Under the pieces are notes generated by a model that did no database searches, had not been told where the DNA came from, and was given only the letters and a program-made list of their open reading frames with translations. This document shows, one piece after another, positions 42,141 through 51,420 of a DNA stretch of 64,000 bases (the stretch's first letter is position 1; the number at the start of each line of letters is the position of its first letter). The stretch is taken from NCBI RefSeq assembly GCF_017377775.1, contig NZ_JAFVLN010000003.1, positions 496,001-560,000 on the forward strand, given 5' to 3'. A program made the position numbers and the translations under genes. Source of the DNA: Streptomyces sp. VRA16 Mangrove soil (GTDB lineage Bacteria > Actinomycetota > Actinomycetes > Streptomycetales > Streptomycetaceae).

Positions 42141-45100
42141 CACGACCACCACCTCCGCCGCCCAGGCCGCCCAGGCCGCGCCGGGCACCACCGATGCCAC
42201 CGAGCCGCAGGCGCCGCCCGGACGCAGACTCAGGCTGCCCGGCATGGGCCGCGGCAAGAAGGGCAAGACAGACGGCATGGGGTCGGGGGGCGGTAATCAG
42301 CTGTTCCGCAACGCCTATGCGCTGATGCTGAACACCGGCATCTCCGGGGTGCTCGGCGTCGGTTTCTGGCTGGCCGCCGCGCACTACTACACGGCGGACG
42401 CGGTCGGCCAGGGCTCCGCGGCGATCGCGGCGATGAAGTTCCTCGCGGGGCTCATGGCCGTGACGCTGACCGGGGCCCTGGCCCGCTTCATCCCGATCGC
42501 GGGACGCGGCACGGGCCGCCTCATCTTCCGTACGTACGCGGGGAGTTCGGCGGCCGTCGCCATCGCCGCGCTGATCTTCCTGCTGACGCTCGACGTGTGG
42601 GGCCCGTCGTACAGATTCCTGCACGGGCCGCTGAACGGTCTGGGGTTCATCGCCGCCGTCATCGCGTGGGCGCTGCTCACGCTCCAGGACGGGGTGCTGA
42701 CCGGGCTGCGCAGCGCGCTGTGGGTGCCGGTCGGCAACACTGTGTTCTCGCTGGTGAAGCTGGGGCTGCTGGTCGCGTTCGCGACGACGCTCGCCACGAC
42801 GGGTGTGTTCGTGTCGTGGGTGGTGTCCATCGCGTTCTCGGTGGTCCCGCTGGGCTGGCTGGTCTTCCGTCGGCTTGTGCCCAAGCACATCGAGGCGACG
42901 GACGGGAAGGCGGATCCGCCGAGTCTGCGGCAGATCGGCCGGTTCGTCGCGGGTGACTCCACGGGCTCGCTGTTCTCGCTCGCCGTCGTGTACCTGGTGC
43001 CGGTCGTCATCGCCTCGCAGGTCAGCTCCGCGGACAACGCGTACTTCTACATCACCACCACGATCGGCGGCACGGTCAATCTGCTGGCGATCAACATGGG
43101 TGCCTCGCTGACGGTGGAGGGCTCGCACGACCCGGCGCAGCTCGCCGCGAACACGCGGGCGGCGCTGCGCCGCATGGCCCGCATCATGATCCCGATCTGT
43201 GGGCTGCTCTTCATCCTCGCGCCGTACATCCTGCATGTCTTCGGCGCCGACTACGCGCACGCGGCGACGCCGCTGCTGCGCTGGTTCGCGGTCGGTGCGG
43301 CGCTGCGCGTGGTGATGGAGACGTACTTCGCGGTGCTGCGCGCACAGAGCCGGACCTCCGGACTCGCCTGGCTGCAGGGCCTGTTGTGCGTGCTGGTGCT
43401 CGGCCTGACGCTGCTGTTGCTGCCGCGGATGGGTCTGACGGGCGCGGGCGTCGCGGAGATCTCCTCGCTCGCGGTGATCGTGACGATCGCCGCGCCGAAG
43501 CTGTGGCGTGTGGTGCGGGCCGCGCCCGCCGCGCCGCCCTCCGACGCCGCGGCGCCCGACGGCGACCTCGCCGATCTCGGGACGCCGAAGGTGCCGGCCG
43601 GGGCGGCCGAGAAGCAGGGCCCGAAGTGGGCGCTGCGCAACGCGATGGACTCGGACACGCTGCATCTCGCGGTGCAGCTCAACCTGGACCACCAGGAGCG
43701 GCGGCCGGATGTGCGGCCGGGTCCCGTGACCCCGCCGCGCGGCACGCCCTCGGTGCACCGGCCGACGTGGGCGCTGCGGGCTCCGGTGCCGGGCCAGCGG
43801 TCGGGCGCCTCGGCCTCGCAGGCGTCCAGCGAGGGCAACAGCGAGAGCGGCTCGGGGATGCCGGGGACGCGCGACACCGTCGATCTGAAGCCGGGTGAGG
43901 AGACCGGCCAGGATTCGGGCGAGCCGCGCGGCCGGCAGCCCGGGGGCGGCGGTACGGAGGCGGGGACGGGGACGGGGACGGGGACGGACTCCGGCGACAC
44001 CGGGGGCGGCAAGGGAGTCGGTCTCGTCTCCCCCTTGCCCGAGCTGCCGGTCACGCCCCCGGCACCGCCCGCGCCACCCGCGCCACCGGCCGCCCCGTCC
44101 GCACCCGTCCGGGCGCGCCTGACTCCGTCCGTGGCCGTCCTCGGCCTGCTCCTGGTCGCGGCGCTCGGTCTGTACTGGGGCCCCGTCCTCGGGATGAGCG
44201 ACGTCGACCTGGACCGCATGGGCGGTCTGGGTCTGATCTCCGTCCTGTCCCCCGTGACGCTGCTCGGCGGCGCACTGCTCATCGGTGTCTTCGCCTCGCT
44301 GCTGTGGCTCGAACGCCCGCACACATGGCTGCTGTTGGCGACGCTGCTCGCCACGGTCGTGTCGCTGCACGCGCTGCCGGCCGTCATCGAGACGGAGCCG
44401 CGCTTCGCGACCGCCTGGCAGCACCTGGGCTTCATGGACTACATCGACCGCACGGGCTCGGCGGTGCCGGACCTGGACGCCCGCTGGAGCTGGCCGGGCT
44501 TCTTCGCCGCGGCCGCGTTCGTCGCCAAGGCGTGCGGCGTCAGCGACCTGGGCGAGGTCATCCGCTGGTGGCCGATGACGATCCAACTCCTCTATCTGGC
44601 ACCGATGTTCCTGCTGCTGCGCTCGGTGCGGGCCGGCTGGAAGGCCAAGTGGACCGGCCTGTGGATCTTCGTGCTCAGCGGCTGGGTGGGCCAGGACTAC
44701 TTCTCGCCGCAGGGCTTCACGTACCTGCTGTATCTGATGTTCGTGGCGATCCTGCTGGTCTGGTTCCGGGCGCCGCGCGTGCTGTGGACCAAGCGCCGGC
44801 CGGGTGAGGCGGAGGTCGAGCCGACGGACCGCCGTCAGCGGGCGGTGCTGCTCGTCGTCCTGATCGCGCTGTTCGCGGCGACGGTTCCGGCCCACCAGCT
44901 CACGCCGTTCGTGATGCTGGGCGTGCTCGCGGTGCTGGTCCTGGTCGGCCGCTCCGAACTGCGCGGTCTGCCGCTGTTGTTCGGGGTGCTCGTCGCGGTC
45001 TGGCTGGGCTTCCTCGCCGAGCCGTACTGGTCGGGGCACTTCAACGACCTGTTCGGCGGCGTGGGCGGTGTCGGCGGGAACGTCTCTTCGTCGGTCTCCG

Positions 45101-46134
45101 GCCGTATCCAGGGCGGCAGTTCGACGCACAAGCTGGTCCTCTACACGCGTGTGCTGCTCGCGGGCGGCGTGATGGCGTTCGCCTGCTACGGCTGGTGGCG
45201 GCGGCGCGACTGGAAGTACCGCGAGCGGACGCTGATCGTGCTGACCTTCGTGCCGTTCCTGGGCTTCGGCATGCAGTCGTACGGCGGCGAGATGGCGCTG
45301 CGCGTCTTCATGTTCGCGCTGCCCGGCGCCGCGCTGCTCGCCGGTCTCGCGCTCTTCCCGCGCACCGGCGTCACCGCGAAGGAGCGCGACAAGGACCGCA
45401 TCAGCCTGGCCCCGCTGGCCGCGCTGATGGCGGGCCTGCTGCTCATGGGCGGCTTCCTGGTGGCCCGTTGGGGCAATGAGCCCTTCGAGCGGATCAGGCC
45501 GGGCGAGGTCGCGGCCATGGACTACGTGTACGCCCATGACAAGCCGACGGTGCGGCTGCTGTGGATGAGCAACGACACGGTCGACAACGTGACGCCCGCG
45601 ATGCCGTGGGGCGCGCGCGACATGGAGAAGGTGCAGTACGTGCCGACGCTGGCGCCGGTCGACCCGGTCCTGGTCGGCGGCCTGGTGAAGGCGCTCAAGG
45701 ACGCAGGACCGAACTCGTACCTGATGATCAACAAGAGCCAGGTCGTCTATCTCCAGCTCGACGTCGGCTACTCGAAGGCGTGGTCCTCGCGTCTGGTGGA
45801 GAACCTGGACCGGCGTACGGAGCTGAAGAAGGTCTACGCCAACGCCGACGTGACGATGTACCAGTTGCGCAAGGAGCCGTCCGGCAAGGTCGAGAAGCCG
45901 AAGCCGGGACCGATCGGCCCGCAGATCACCTGGACGCCGTGGTCGGTGGTGGGCGCGCTCGCCGCGCTGGCGCTGATCGTGCTGCTCACGGCGCGCGAGG
46001 TGGTCAGGGTGGCGGCCCGCCCGAGCGTGCGCCAACTGCGCTGGCTGCAGAGCACGTTCTGGTTCTCCCTGCCGCTGCTCGCGGTGGTGCTCGCGTCGCT
46101 GATCCAGCGGTTCATCACGATGGGGCTCAACTGA
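42133..46134 (+). CDS. Flippase fused to a large membrane protein of polysaccharide assembly
   Basis: A 1333-residue membrane protein. Residues about 50-460 form a Wzx/MATE-like flippase with about 12-14 helices (NAYALMLNTGISGVLGVGFWLAAAHYY in two helices onward). A polar linker of about 170 residues (Gly/Thr/Pro-rich, with repeated GT pairs) follows. Residues about 640-1333 form a second membrane unit with about 12 helices and a soluble segment near 1150-1260 (YVYAHDKPTVRLLWMS). It resembles membrane glycosyltransferase or polymerase-type proteins but lacks a motif I can name. GTG 42133 overlaps the deacetylase stop by 8 bases. The fusion suggests that lipid-linked glycan is flipped and then used by the same protein. 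Confidence 0.82.
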   Translation: MSDTTTTSAAQAAQAAPGTTDATEPQAPPGRRLRLPGMGRGKKGKTDGMGSGGGNQLFRNAYALMLNTGISGVLGVGFWLAAAHYYTADAVGQGSAAIAAMKFLAGLMAVTLTGALARFIPIAGRGTGRLIFRTYAGSSAAVAIAALIFLLTLDVWGPSYRFLHGPLNGLGFIAAVIAWALLTLQDGVLTGLRSALWVPVGNTVFSLVKLGLLVAFATTLATTGVFVSWVVSIAFSVVPLGWLVFRRLVPKHIEATDGKADPPSLRQIGRFVAGDSTGSLFSLAVVYLVPVVIASQVSSADNAYFYITTTIGGTVNLLAINMGASLTVEGSHDPAQLAANTRAALRRMARIMIPICGLLFILAPYILHVFGADYAHAATPLLRWFAVGAALRVVMETYFAVLRAQSRTSGLAWLQGLLCVLVLGLTLLLLPRMGLTGAGVAEISSLAVIVTIAAPKLWRVVRAAPAAPPSDAAAPDGDLADLGTPKVPAGAAEKQGPKWALRNAMDSDTLHLAVQLNLDHQERRPDVRPGPVTPPRGTPSVHRPTWALRAPVPGQRSGASASQASSEGNSESGSGMPGTRDTVDLKPGEETGQDSGEPRGRQPGGGGTEAGTGTGTGTDSGDTGGGKGVGLVSPLPELPVTPPAPPAPPAPPAAPSAPVRARLTPSVAVLGLLLVAALGLYWGPVLGMSDVDLDRMGGLGLISVLSPVTLLGGALLIGVFASLLWLERPHTWLLLATLLATVVSLHALPAVIETEPRFATAWQHLGFMDYIDRTGSAVPDLDARWSWPGFFAAAAFVAKACGVSDLGEVIRWWPMTIQLLYLAPMFLLLRSVRAGWKAKWTGLWIFVLSGWVGQDYFSPQGFTYLLYLMFVAILLVWFRAPRVLWTKRRPGEAEVEPTDRRQRAVLLVVLIALFAATVPAHQLTPFVMLGVLAVLVLVGRSELRGLPLLFGVLVAVWLGFLAEPYWSGHFNDLFGGVGGVGGNVSSSVSGRIQGGSSTHKLVLYTRVLLAGGVMAFACYGWWRRRDWKYRERTLIVLTFVPFLGFGMQSYGGEMALRVFMFALPGAALLAGLALFPRTGVTAKERDKDRISLAPLAALMAGLLLMGGFLVARWGNEPFERIRPGEVAAMDYVYAHDKPTVRLLWMSNDTVDNVTPAMPWGARDMEKVQYVPTLAPVDPVLVGGLVKALKDAGPNSYLMINKSQVVYLQLDVGYSKAWSSRLVENLDRRTELKKVYANADVTMYQLRKEPSGKVEKPKPGPIGPQITWTPWSVVGALAALALIVLLTAREVVRVAARPSVRQLRWLQSTFWFSLPLLAVVLASLIQRFITMGLN

Positions 46135-46150
46135 GGCGACGAGGACGACG

Positions 46151-46187
46151 AAGGGGCGCGGGGTGGTGCGACCACCCCGCGCCCCTT
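46151..46187. terminator. Two-way terminator between convergent genes
   Basis: A perfect 17-base-pair stem (46151-46167 and 46171-46187) with a 3-base loop lies 16 bases past the fusion gene. AAGG and CCTT ends give partial A and T flanks, so it can stop transcription from both sides. Confidence 0.88.
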
Positions 46188-46197
46188 CGCCGTTCTT

Positions 46198-46253
46198 GTC
46201 AGCGCGTTCTCGTCAGCACGTCCTCGTCAGCACGTCCTCGCTAGCGCGTCACC
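46198..46253. repeat. Four 14-base tandem repeats
   Basis: Units begin at 46198, 46212, 46226 and 46240. The middle two are identical (GTCAGCACGTCCTC) and the outer two are diverged. They lie between the terminator and the stop of the glycosidase gene, overlapping that stop. Confidence 0.7.
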
Positions 46254-47670
46254 GCTCCAGCCACTTCACCTCGTACCCCTGCATGTCGAACCGCTTGCCG
46301 TCGACCTTCGCGCTGATCGGGCGGTTCAGGGTGTTCACGACGAGGACCGCCTTGTCGTCGGCGAGGACGCGGACGTTGGGGACGTCGTCGGCGGCGACGG
46401 ACACGCTCTTGTACTTCGTGCCCGGGCCGAACTCCTCGTTGAACCGGGAGACCAGGCCGTACATCGGCAGCGGTCCCCCGCCGGAGGAGCTGTCCGTGGG
46501 CCGCCACAGGCAGCCGGCGCACGAGTCGCCCTTCTCGTCCTCCGGGTTCCAGTAGAACCCGGACGTCGTGCCGCCCTTGGCCAGGGCGATCATTCCGGCG
46601 GCCTGCACGGCGACGCGGTGCGGCTCGCTCCAGCCGTCGCGCTCGTCCCTGCTGTCGGCGGGTTCCACGTAGTACTCGGCCCACCACAGCGGCAGATCGC
46701 CGGTCTGGTCCTCGATCCACTTGCTGACGGCCGTGAACTTGTCGGTGGCCGCGAACTCGTTCGGCAGCATCTCGTCGTCGTTCGTGTAGCTCGACCCGTC
46801 GACGACGACGAAGTCCGCGCCCACCTTGTTCTTGTTCCAGTAGTCGAAGGCGTCGACGATCCGCTGGTCCATCCGGCCCCAGGGCCCCTTGACGACGTCC
46901 GACGCCCCGTCGGTCTGTTTCGGGTCGAGGCTGTCCATCACCAGGTAGGGGCCGCCGACCAGGATGTCCTTGTCGACCTTCTTCAGCGCCTTGTAGACGC
47001 GGTTGTACAGCTGGGTGTAGCCCTCGTAGTCCCAGCGGGCCTTGCCGTCGTTCCAGAAGCCCTTGAACTCGTTCCACACGATGAAGTGCCGGACGTACGG
47101 GTAGCGCTTGGCGACCGTCGCGGCCAGGTTCGCGTAGTCCTGGTAGTGGTCGGGGTCGGGGGCCTTCTCCAGGTTCTGCTGACTCCAGTCGGTGTTGTCG
47201 ACGCCGGGCTTGCCGCCCTTCATCCAGTCGGGCGCGCAGCACAGCGTGATCACGGGGGTGCCGCCCGACTTGCGGATGAAGTCGATGCGGCGGTCCATCG
47301 CGTCGAAGTCGTAACGCCCCTTCACCGGCTCGGGGTTGTCCGCGCCCCAGCCCATGATCGCCTGATTCTGCGGCATCGGGGCCCCGCCGAGCAGTTTCTC
47401 CGCGCGCACGACGGCCGGGTCCGAGCCCTCGTCCGCCGAGTGCTGGGTGTGGGTGAAGCCCCAGCCGACGTCGGGACCCTGCTGTTCGGGAGGGTCTGCG
47501 GGGGTGCCATGGACCTTGTCGCCGTCCGGCGACGTGCCCGCGTCGATGTTCTTGTTGTCAGGAAGCGTGCTGATCACGGTCAGCACCAGGGCCAAAGCGG
47601 CCACACCCACGCCGAGCAGGGCGATGAGCCGCCATCGCCGTGCCCCCGAATTCCACCCATGACGTCCCAT
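46249..47670 (-). CDS. Membrane-anchored glycoside hydrolase (GH39/xylosidase-like)
   Basis: A 473-residue protein with an N-terminal uncleaved signal-anchor (about 14-36, RLIALLGVGVAALALVLTVI). A polar stalk leads to a (beta/alpha)8 glycosidase fold of clan GH-A. VWNEFKGFW carries the probable acid/base Glu and PLWWAEYYVEP the probable nucleophile Glu. The C terminus has a beta-sandwich. It resembles GH39 xylosidases and PslG-type exopolysaccharide hydrolases. Together with the convergent polysaccharide cluster this suggests trimming or release of the polymer. No start has a good ribosome site. ATG 47670 is taken; GTG 47754 would add 28 residues and include a TTA codon. Confidence 0.8.
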   Translation of the reverse strand: MGRHGWNSGARRWRLIALLGVGVAALALVLTVISTLPDNKNIDAGTSPDGDKVHGTPADPPEQQGPDVGWGFTHTQHSADEGSDPAVVRAEKLLGGAPMPQNQAIMGWGADNPEPVKGRYDFDAMDRRIDFIRKSGGTPVITLCCAPDWMKGGKPGVDNTDWSQQNLEKAPDPDHYQDYANLAATVAKRYPYVRHFIVWNEFKGFWNDGKARWDYEGYTQLYNRVYKALKKVDKDILVGGPYLVMDSLDPKQTDGASDVVKGPWGRMDQRIVDAFDYWNKNKVGADFVVVDGSSYTNDDEMLPNEFAATDKFTAVSKWIEDQTGDLPLWWAEYYVEPADSRDERDGWSEPHRVAVQAAGMIALAKGGTTSGFYWNPEDEKGDSCAGCLWRPTDSSSGGGPLPMYGLVSRFNEEFGPGTKYKSVSVAADDVPNVRVLADDKAVLVVNTLNRPISAKVDGKRFDMQGYEVKWLER

Positions 47671-47824
47671 CAAGGGCAAGACTAACCAGGGCAGTTGGCG
47701 GAGGAACAGACTCCGTTGCCACAGCCTCGTAACGACGTGCGGGTCAGAATGCACGGCGTGCTACGTGGGTGACGCGCTGCGGAAATCCCGTGCGGGCGGC
47801 CCTTGTGTGCCGGATCATGGCGGC

Positions 47825-48919
47825 ATGTCTGCGAACCCTTTCGACGCGCTGCCGGTACGGCTGGGTGTCGACGACAGCGACTCGCCCTCCGATGTCGTCG
47901 ACGCGCTCTTCCTCGGCCGCTTCGCCACGGGCGAGCAGCCGCACTCGCACGCGGTCAACATCGACCGGGTCAGGTCAGGTGCCACGCTGCTGCCGCCGGA
48001 CGCCCGTATCCTGCGCTCCGCCCGCGACGACGACCGCAGCGCGACCCTCGCCGAGGGCGACGGCTGGACGCTGCTGATCTCCCGCTGGAACCGGGGCGCC
48101 GACGTCACGGTCACGGCGACCACCGCCGAGCTGGCGGCGAAGGTCCTCGGCCAGGCCACGGACGGCGCGGCCGACGAGCCGGAACCGCAGCCGGAGAACG
48201 TGACGATGGGCTTCTGGTACGTCTCACCGCGCCGCGGCCCGCACCGCACGACCCGGCAGATCTCGGCCGGTACCTGGGACGAGGTGCGGTCCAACTACAC
48301 GGAGCCGGTGGCCGCGGCGATGGACCGGCTGATGAAGACGCGGCCCGAGGACATCGCGGGCCGGCTGCTGCTGCTCCACGGCCCGCCCGGCACGGGCAAG
48401 ACGTCGGCGCTGCGCACGCTGGCCCGCTCCTGGCGGGACTGGTGCCAGGTGGACTGTGTGCTCGACCCGGAGCGGCTCTTCTCCGACGTCGGCTATCTGA
48501 TGGACATCGCGATCGGCGAGGACGACGGCACGGCGAAGGGCCGCTGGCGGCTGCTGCTCCTGGAGGACTGCGACGAGCTGATCCGCGGCGAGGCCAAGCA
48601 CACCGCGGGGCAGGCCCTGTCCCGGCTGCTCAATCTGACGGACGGGCTGCTCGGACAGGGCAGGAACGTTCTGGTGGGCGTGACCACCAACGAGGATCTG
48701 GAGCGGCTGCACCCCGCGGTGGTGCGGCCCGGCCGCTGTCTGGCCCGGATCGAGGTGGGTCAGCTGACCCGGCGCGAGGCCGTGGACTGGCTGGGCACCG
48801 AGGAGGGCGTGGGCCGCGACGGCGCGACCCTCGCCGAGCTGTTCGCGCTGCGCCGCGGGGTGTCGCCGACGGCGGTGCCCGATCAGCGGGACGGGGCCGA
48901 CGCGGGCCTGTACCTCTAG
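47825..48919 (+). CDS. DUF5925 and AAA-domain ATPase
   Basis: A 364-residue cytoplasmic ATPase. The N-terminal half (about 1-150) matches the DUF5925-type region by general pattern. The AAA core has Walker A GPPGTGKTSA (about 186-195), Walker B LLLLEDCDEL (about 242-251), sensor GVTTNED and arginine fingers in PAVVRPGRC. The ATP-dependent action is probably remodelling of a protein or complex, but the target is unknown. It is transcribed away from the glycosidase. The C terminus (TAVPDQRDGADAGLYL) is short and variable. Confidence 0.85.
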   Translation: MSANPFDALPVRLGVDDSDSPSDVVDALFLGRFATGEQPHSHAVNIDRVRSGATLLPPDARILRSARDDDRSATLAEGDGWTLLISRWNRGADVTVTATTAELAAKVLGQATDGAADEPEPQPENVTMGFWYVSPRRGPHRTTRQISAGTWDEVRSNYTEPVAAAMDRLMKTRPEDIAGRLLLLHGPPGTGKTSALRTLARSWRDWCQVDCVLDPERLFSDVGYLMDIAIGEDDGTAKGRWRLLLLEDCDELIRGEAKHTAGQALSRLLNLTDGLLGQGRNVLVGVTTNEDLERLHPAVVRPGRCLARIEVGQLTRREAVDWLGTEEGVGRDGATLAELFALRRGVSPTAVPDQRDGADAGLYL

Positions 48920-48990
48920 GGCCCGCTGGGGCGTGTGCCTCCTGGCACCTGTATCTCCCGCCGTGCATACGGGCGATTAGGCTGCCGGGC

Positions 48991-49557
48991 ATGGACACGA
49001 CCGGCAGCCTTCCCGCATCCCATCGGGCCGTCCTGCGCGGCGCCGCGGATCTCGAGCCGGGCTTCGCGTGCGCCGCGCACGGCATCCTGGCCGACCTGGT
49101 CGCCGGGGGCGCCGCGCTCGGCTGGACCGAGCCGCCCTCCGCCGACGAGGTCACGGCGCTCGTCGGGCAGGTCGCGGCGGCGGTGCGGGCCGGCGACGGG
49201 GCGCTGCGCGCCGCGTATCGCGACGGCCGGCTCGTCGGGTTCGGGTACTGGCTGCGCTACGCGCGGCCCACGCACCGACCGCACGCCGATCTGGAGAAGC
49301 TCGCGGTGGCCGCCGACGCGCACGGCCACGGGGTCGGCAGAGCGCTGACCGGCGCGCTGATCGCCGACGCCCGGGCGGCGGGCATCGAGGTGCTGACCCT
49401 GGACGCCCGCGGCGACAACGCGAACGCGCTGCACCTGTACCGCTCCCTCGGCTTCACCGAGTACGGCCGGCTGCCCGGCTTCGTGGCGGTCGGCGAGAAG
49501 CGCTACGACAAGGTCTTCTGCATGCTGGACCTGCGCGGGCCCGGCCGGCGGCCCTGA
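48991..49557 (+). CDS. GNAT-family N-acetyltransferase
   Basis: A 188-residue acetyltransferase. DLEKLAVAADAHGHGVGRALTGALIADAR (about 93-121) holds the acetyl-CoA-binding Gln/Arg-x-x-Gly-x-Gly/Ala type loop in the form HGHGVGRAL. The C-terminal part (ALHLYRSLGFTEYGRLPGFV) has the usual NALxLYxxxGF pattern. It probably acetylates a small molecule or protein amine. The ribosome site is weak. It follows the ATPase gene by 71 bases. Confidence 0.88.
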   Translation: MDTTGSLPASHRAVLRGAADLEPGFACAAHGILADLVAGGAALGWTEPPSADEVTALVGQVAAAVRAGDGALRAAYRDGRLVGFGYWLRYARPTHRPHADLEKLAVAADAHGHGVGRALTGALIADARAAGIEVLTLDARGDNANALHLYRSLGFTEYGRLPGFVAVGEKRYDKVFCMLDLRGPGRRP

Positions 49558-49567
49558 CCGGCCGGCG

Positions 49568-49933
49568 TCACGGGTACACGGCCCGCAGCGCGTCCCGCGC
49601 CGCCGCGAGTGCCTGGTCCTGGGTGAGCCCGAGGCGGCGCACCCGCTCGGCGAACGCCTGCGCCGCGGCCGACGCCTCCCGTGCGGCGGCGTCCCCCGCG
49701 GCTGCGATGAACGTGCCGTTGCGCCCCCGCGTCTCGATCACCCCGTCCGCCTCCAGGGCCCGGTACGCCTTGGCCACCGTGTTCGCGGCGAGGCCGAGCT
49801 CCTCGGCGAGGCCGCGCACGGTGGGCAGCTTGTAGCCGACGGGGAGCGTGCCGCCGCGGGCGAGCTCGGAGATCTGGGCCCGCACCTGCTCGTAGGGGGC
49901 CGCGCTGTCATCGATCCGGATCTTCAGAGTCAC
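49568..49933 (-). CDS. Small GntR-family regulator (YtrA-like)
   Basis: A 121-residue regulator made of a GntR winged helix (about 10-75: PYEQVRAQISELA, LPTVRGLAEELGLAANTV, TRGRNGTFI) and a short C-terminal helical dimerisation tail, as in the YtrA subgroup. That subgroup usually controls ABC transporters; none is adjacent. GTG 49933 gives the family-typical N terminus. The ribosome site is poor. It is divergent from the double-GNAT gene (70-base gap), which it may control. Confidence 0.85.
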   Translation of the reverse strand: MTLKIRIDDSAAPYEQVRAQISELARGGTLPVGYKLPTVRGLAEELGLAANTVAKAYRALEADGVIETRGRNGTFIAAAGDAAAREASAAAQAFAERVRRLGLTQDQALAAARDALRAVYP

Positions 49934-50003
49934 GGGCCGATTGTCCCGCAGCACCGGAAATTGGGAGGCACCCGGGCACGGTCGGCGCGTAGCGTGCGGC
50001 CCC

Positions 50004-50939
50004 ATGACTGTGATCGTCCGCGCCCTGCGCGCCGGTAGAGCCGCCGAGACCGAGGGCTTCGTACGGGTCCGCCGTGCCTGTGTGCCCGCGATGCTCGCCA
50101 CCCCCGCCTCCATCGCCCACGACGTGACGCAGGCCCATCCCGACGCGCACTACCAGCAGCTCATCGCCGTCACCGACGACGACACGGTGATCGGTACCGC
50201 GCAGGTCGGCATCGCGTACGACAGCCCGCAGCCGGGGCAGGGCTACGCGAACGTGTATGTGCACCCCGACCACCAGGGCCGAGGCGCCGGCACCCGGCTG
50301 CTGCGCACCGCCGAGGAGTATCTGGCCGGGCACGGCGCGCGCGAGGTGTACTCCTGGGCGCTGGACGACCCCCGCAATCTCGCCTGGGCCGCGGCCCGCG
50401 GCTACCGCGCAAGCCGCAGCGCCCACTTCCTCCGCCTCGACCTGACGGCCGACGCGCTCCCGGAGCGGCAACTGCCGCCGCCCGGCGTCGAGTTGCGCAC
50501 GGCGGCCGACTTCGCCGACGACCCGCGCCCGATGTTCGAGCTGGACGCCGAGACGGTACAGGACGAGCCGAGCGACATCCCGACCGAGTTCGACGACTAC
50601 GAGCAGTGGCTGGCGGACACCTGGGAGCATCCGCTGCTCGACCGCGAGCTGACGACGGTGGCGCTGGTGGACGGCCGTCCCGCCGCGTTCTCGGTGGCCC
50701 GGGTCGACGGCGAAGGCCGCTACTCGACGGGCATGACCGGCACGGCCCGCGCCTTCCGCGGGCGGGGCCTGGCCAAGCTCGCCAAGAACGACTCGCTGCA
50801 CCGGGCCCGCGCGGCCGGGATCACGGTGGCGTACACCGGCAACGACGCGGGCAACGAGCCGATGCTCGCGATCAACAAGTGGTTCGGCTATGTCATCGAC
50901 TCGACGGAGGTACGTCATGTCCGAACCCTCGAAGCCTGA
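50004..50939 (+). CDS. Tandem GNAT-domain acetyltransferase
   Basis: A 311-residue protein with two GNAT folds. The first (about 1-150) has NVYVHPDHQGRGAGTRLLRTAEEYL, with a full acetyl-CoA loop QGRGAG. The second (about 160-311) has TGTARAFRGRGLAKLAKND, an RGRGLA loop. Mycothiol synthase (MshD) has the same two-domain plan, but I see no feature that identifies this as MshD. ATG 50004 follows the divergent GntR gene. Its 3' end overlaps the DUF402 gene by 23 bases. Confidence 0.85.
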   Translation: MTVIVRALRAGRAAETEGFVRVRRACVPAMLATPASIAHDVTQAHPDAHYQQLIAVTDDDTVIGTAQVGIAYDSPQPGQGYANVYVHPDHQGRGAGTRLLRTAEEYLAGHGAREVYSWALDDPRNLAWAAARGYRASRSAHFLRLDLTADALPERQLPPPGVELRTAADFADDPRPMFELDAETVQDEPSDIPTEFDDYEQWLADTWEHPLLDRELTTVALVDGRPAAFSVARVDGEGRYSTGMTGTARAFRGRGLAKLAKNDSLHRARAAGITVAYTGNDAGNEPMLAINKWFGYVIDSTEVRHVRTLEA

Positions 50940-51420
50940 CCCGGTGCGGGTGCGGCTCGTCAAGGCGGGCCGCACGAAGATCAGTTACCCGGCGGACCTG
51001 CTCGCCGACGACGGGACGCGCGTCACCGTGCGGGCCGCCTGGGCGGGCGACGGGGTGCGCGACTTCGGGTTCGTCCGCTTCGAGCCCGGTGACGTGTTCA
51101 CCGAGCACTACTGGCGCGACCGCTGGTACGCGGTCAAGGAGGTGCGCTCGGGGGACGGCACGGTGAAGGGCTGGTACTGCGACGTCACGCGGCCCGTGAC
51201 GCTCGACGGCGCCGACATCGTCTGCGAGGACCTGGACCTGGATCTGTGGGTGTCGGCGGACGGCACGCAGGTGCTGCGGCTCGACGAGGACGAGTACGCC
51301 GAGAGCGGGCTCGCCGAGCGGGACCCGGCCGCCGCGCGAGCGGCGGCCGAGGCCCTGGACGCCCTTGAGCTCCTGGCCCGCAACGGGGAGTTGACGGGCC
51401 TGCTCGGTCTCAGTCGGTGA
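50917..51420 (+). CDS. DUF402 domain protein
   Basis: A 167-residue protein of the DUF402/FomD-like family, whose members include nucleoside phosphate hydrolases. WYAVKEVRSGDGTVKGWYCDVTRPV and CEDLDLDLWVSADG carry the conserved Tyr and acidic residues. ATG 50917 has an excellent ribosome site (GGAGG, 6 bases away) located inside the acetyltransferase gene, so it was selected for independent translation. The 3' end overlaps the convergent methyltransferase gene by 11 bases. Confidence 0.85.
   Translation: MSEPSKPDPVRVRLVKAGRTKISYPADLLADDGTRVTVRAAWAGDGVRDFGFVRFEPGDVFTEHYWRDRWYAVKEVRSGDGTVKGWYCDVTRPVTLDGADIVCEDLDLDLWVSADGTQVLRLDEDEYAESGLAERDPAAARAAAEALDALELLARNGELTGLLGLSR

Noticed and set aside
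42070..46035. A 1321-codon open frame antisense to the flippase fusion
   Set aside because: His/Arg/Gln-rich, low-complexity translation with no motifs. The plus-strand frame encodes clear membrane helices.
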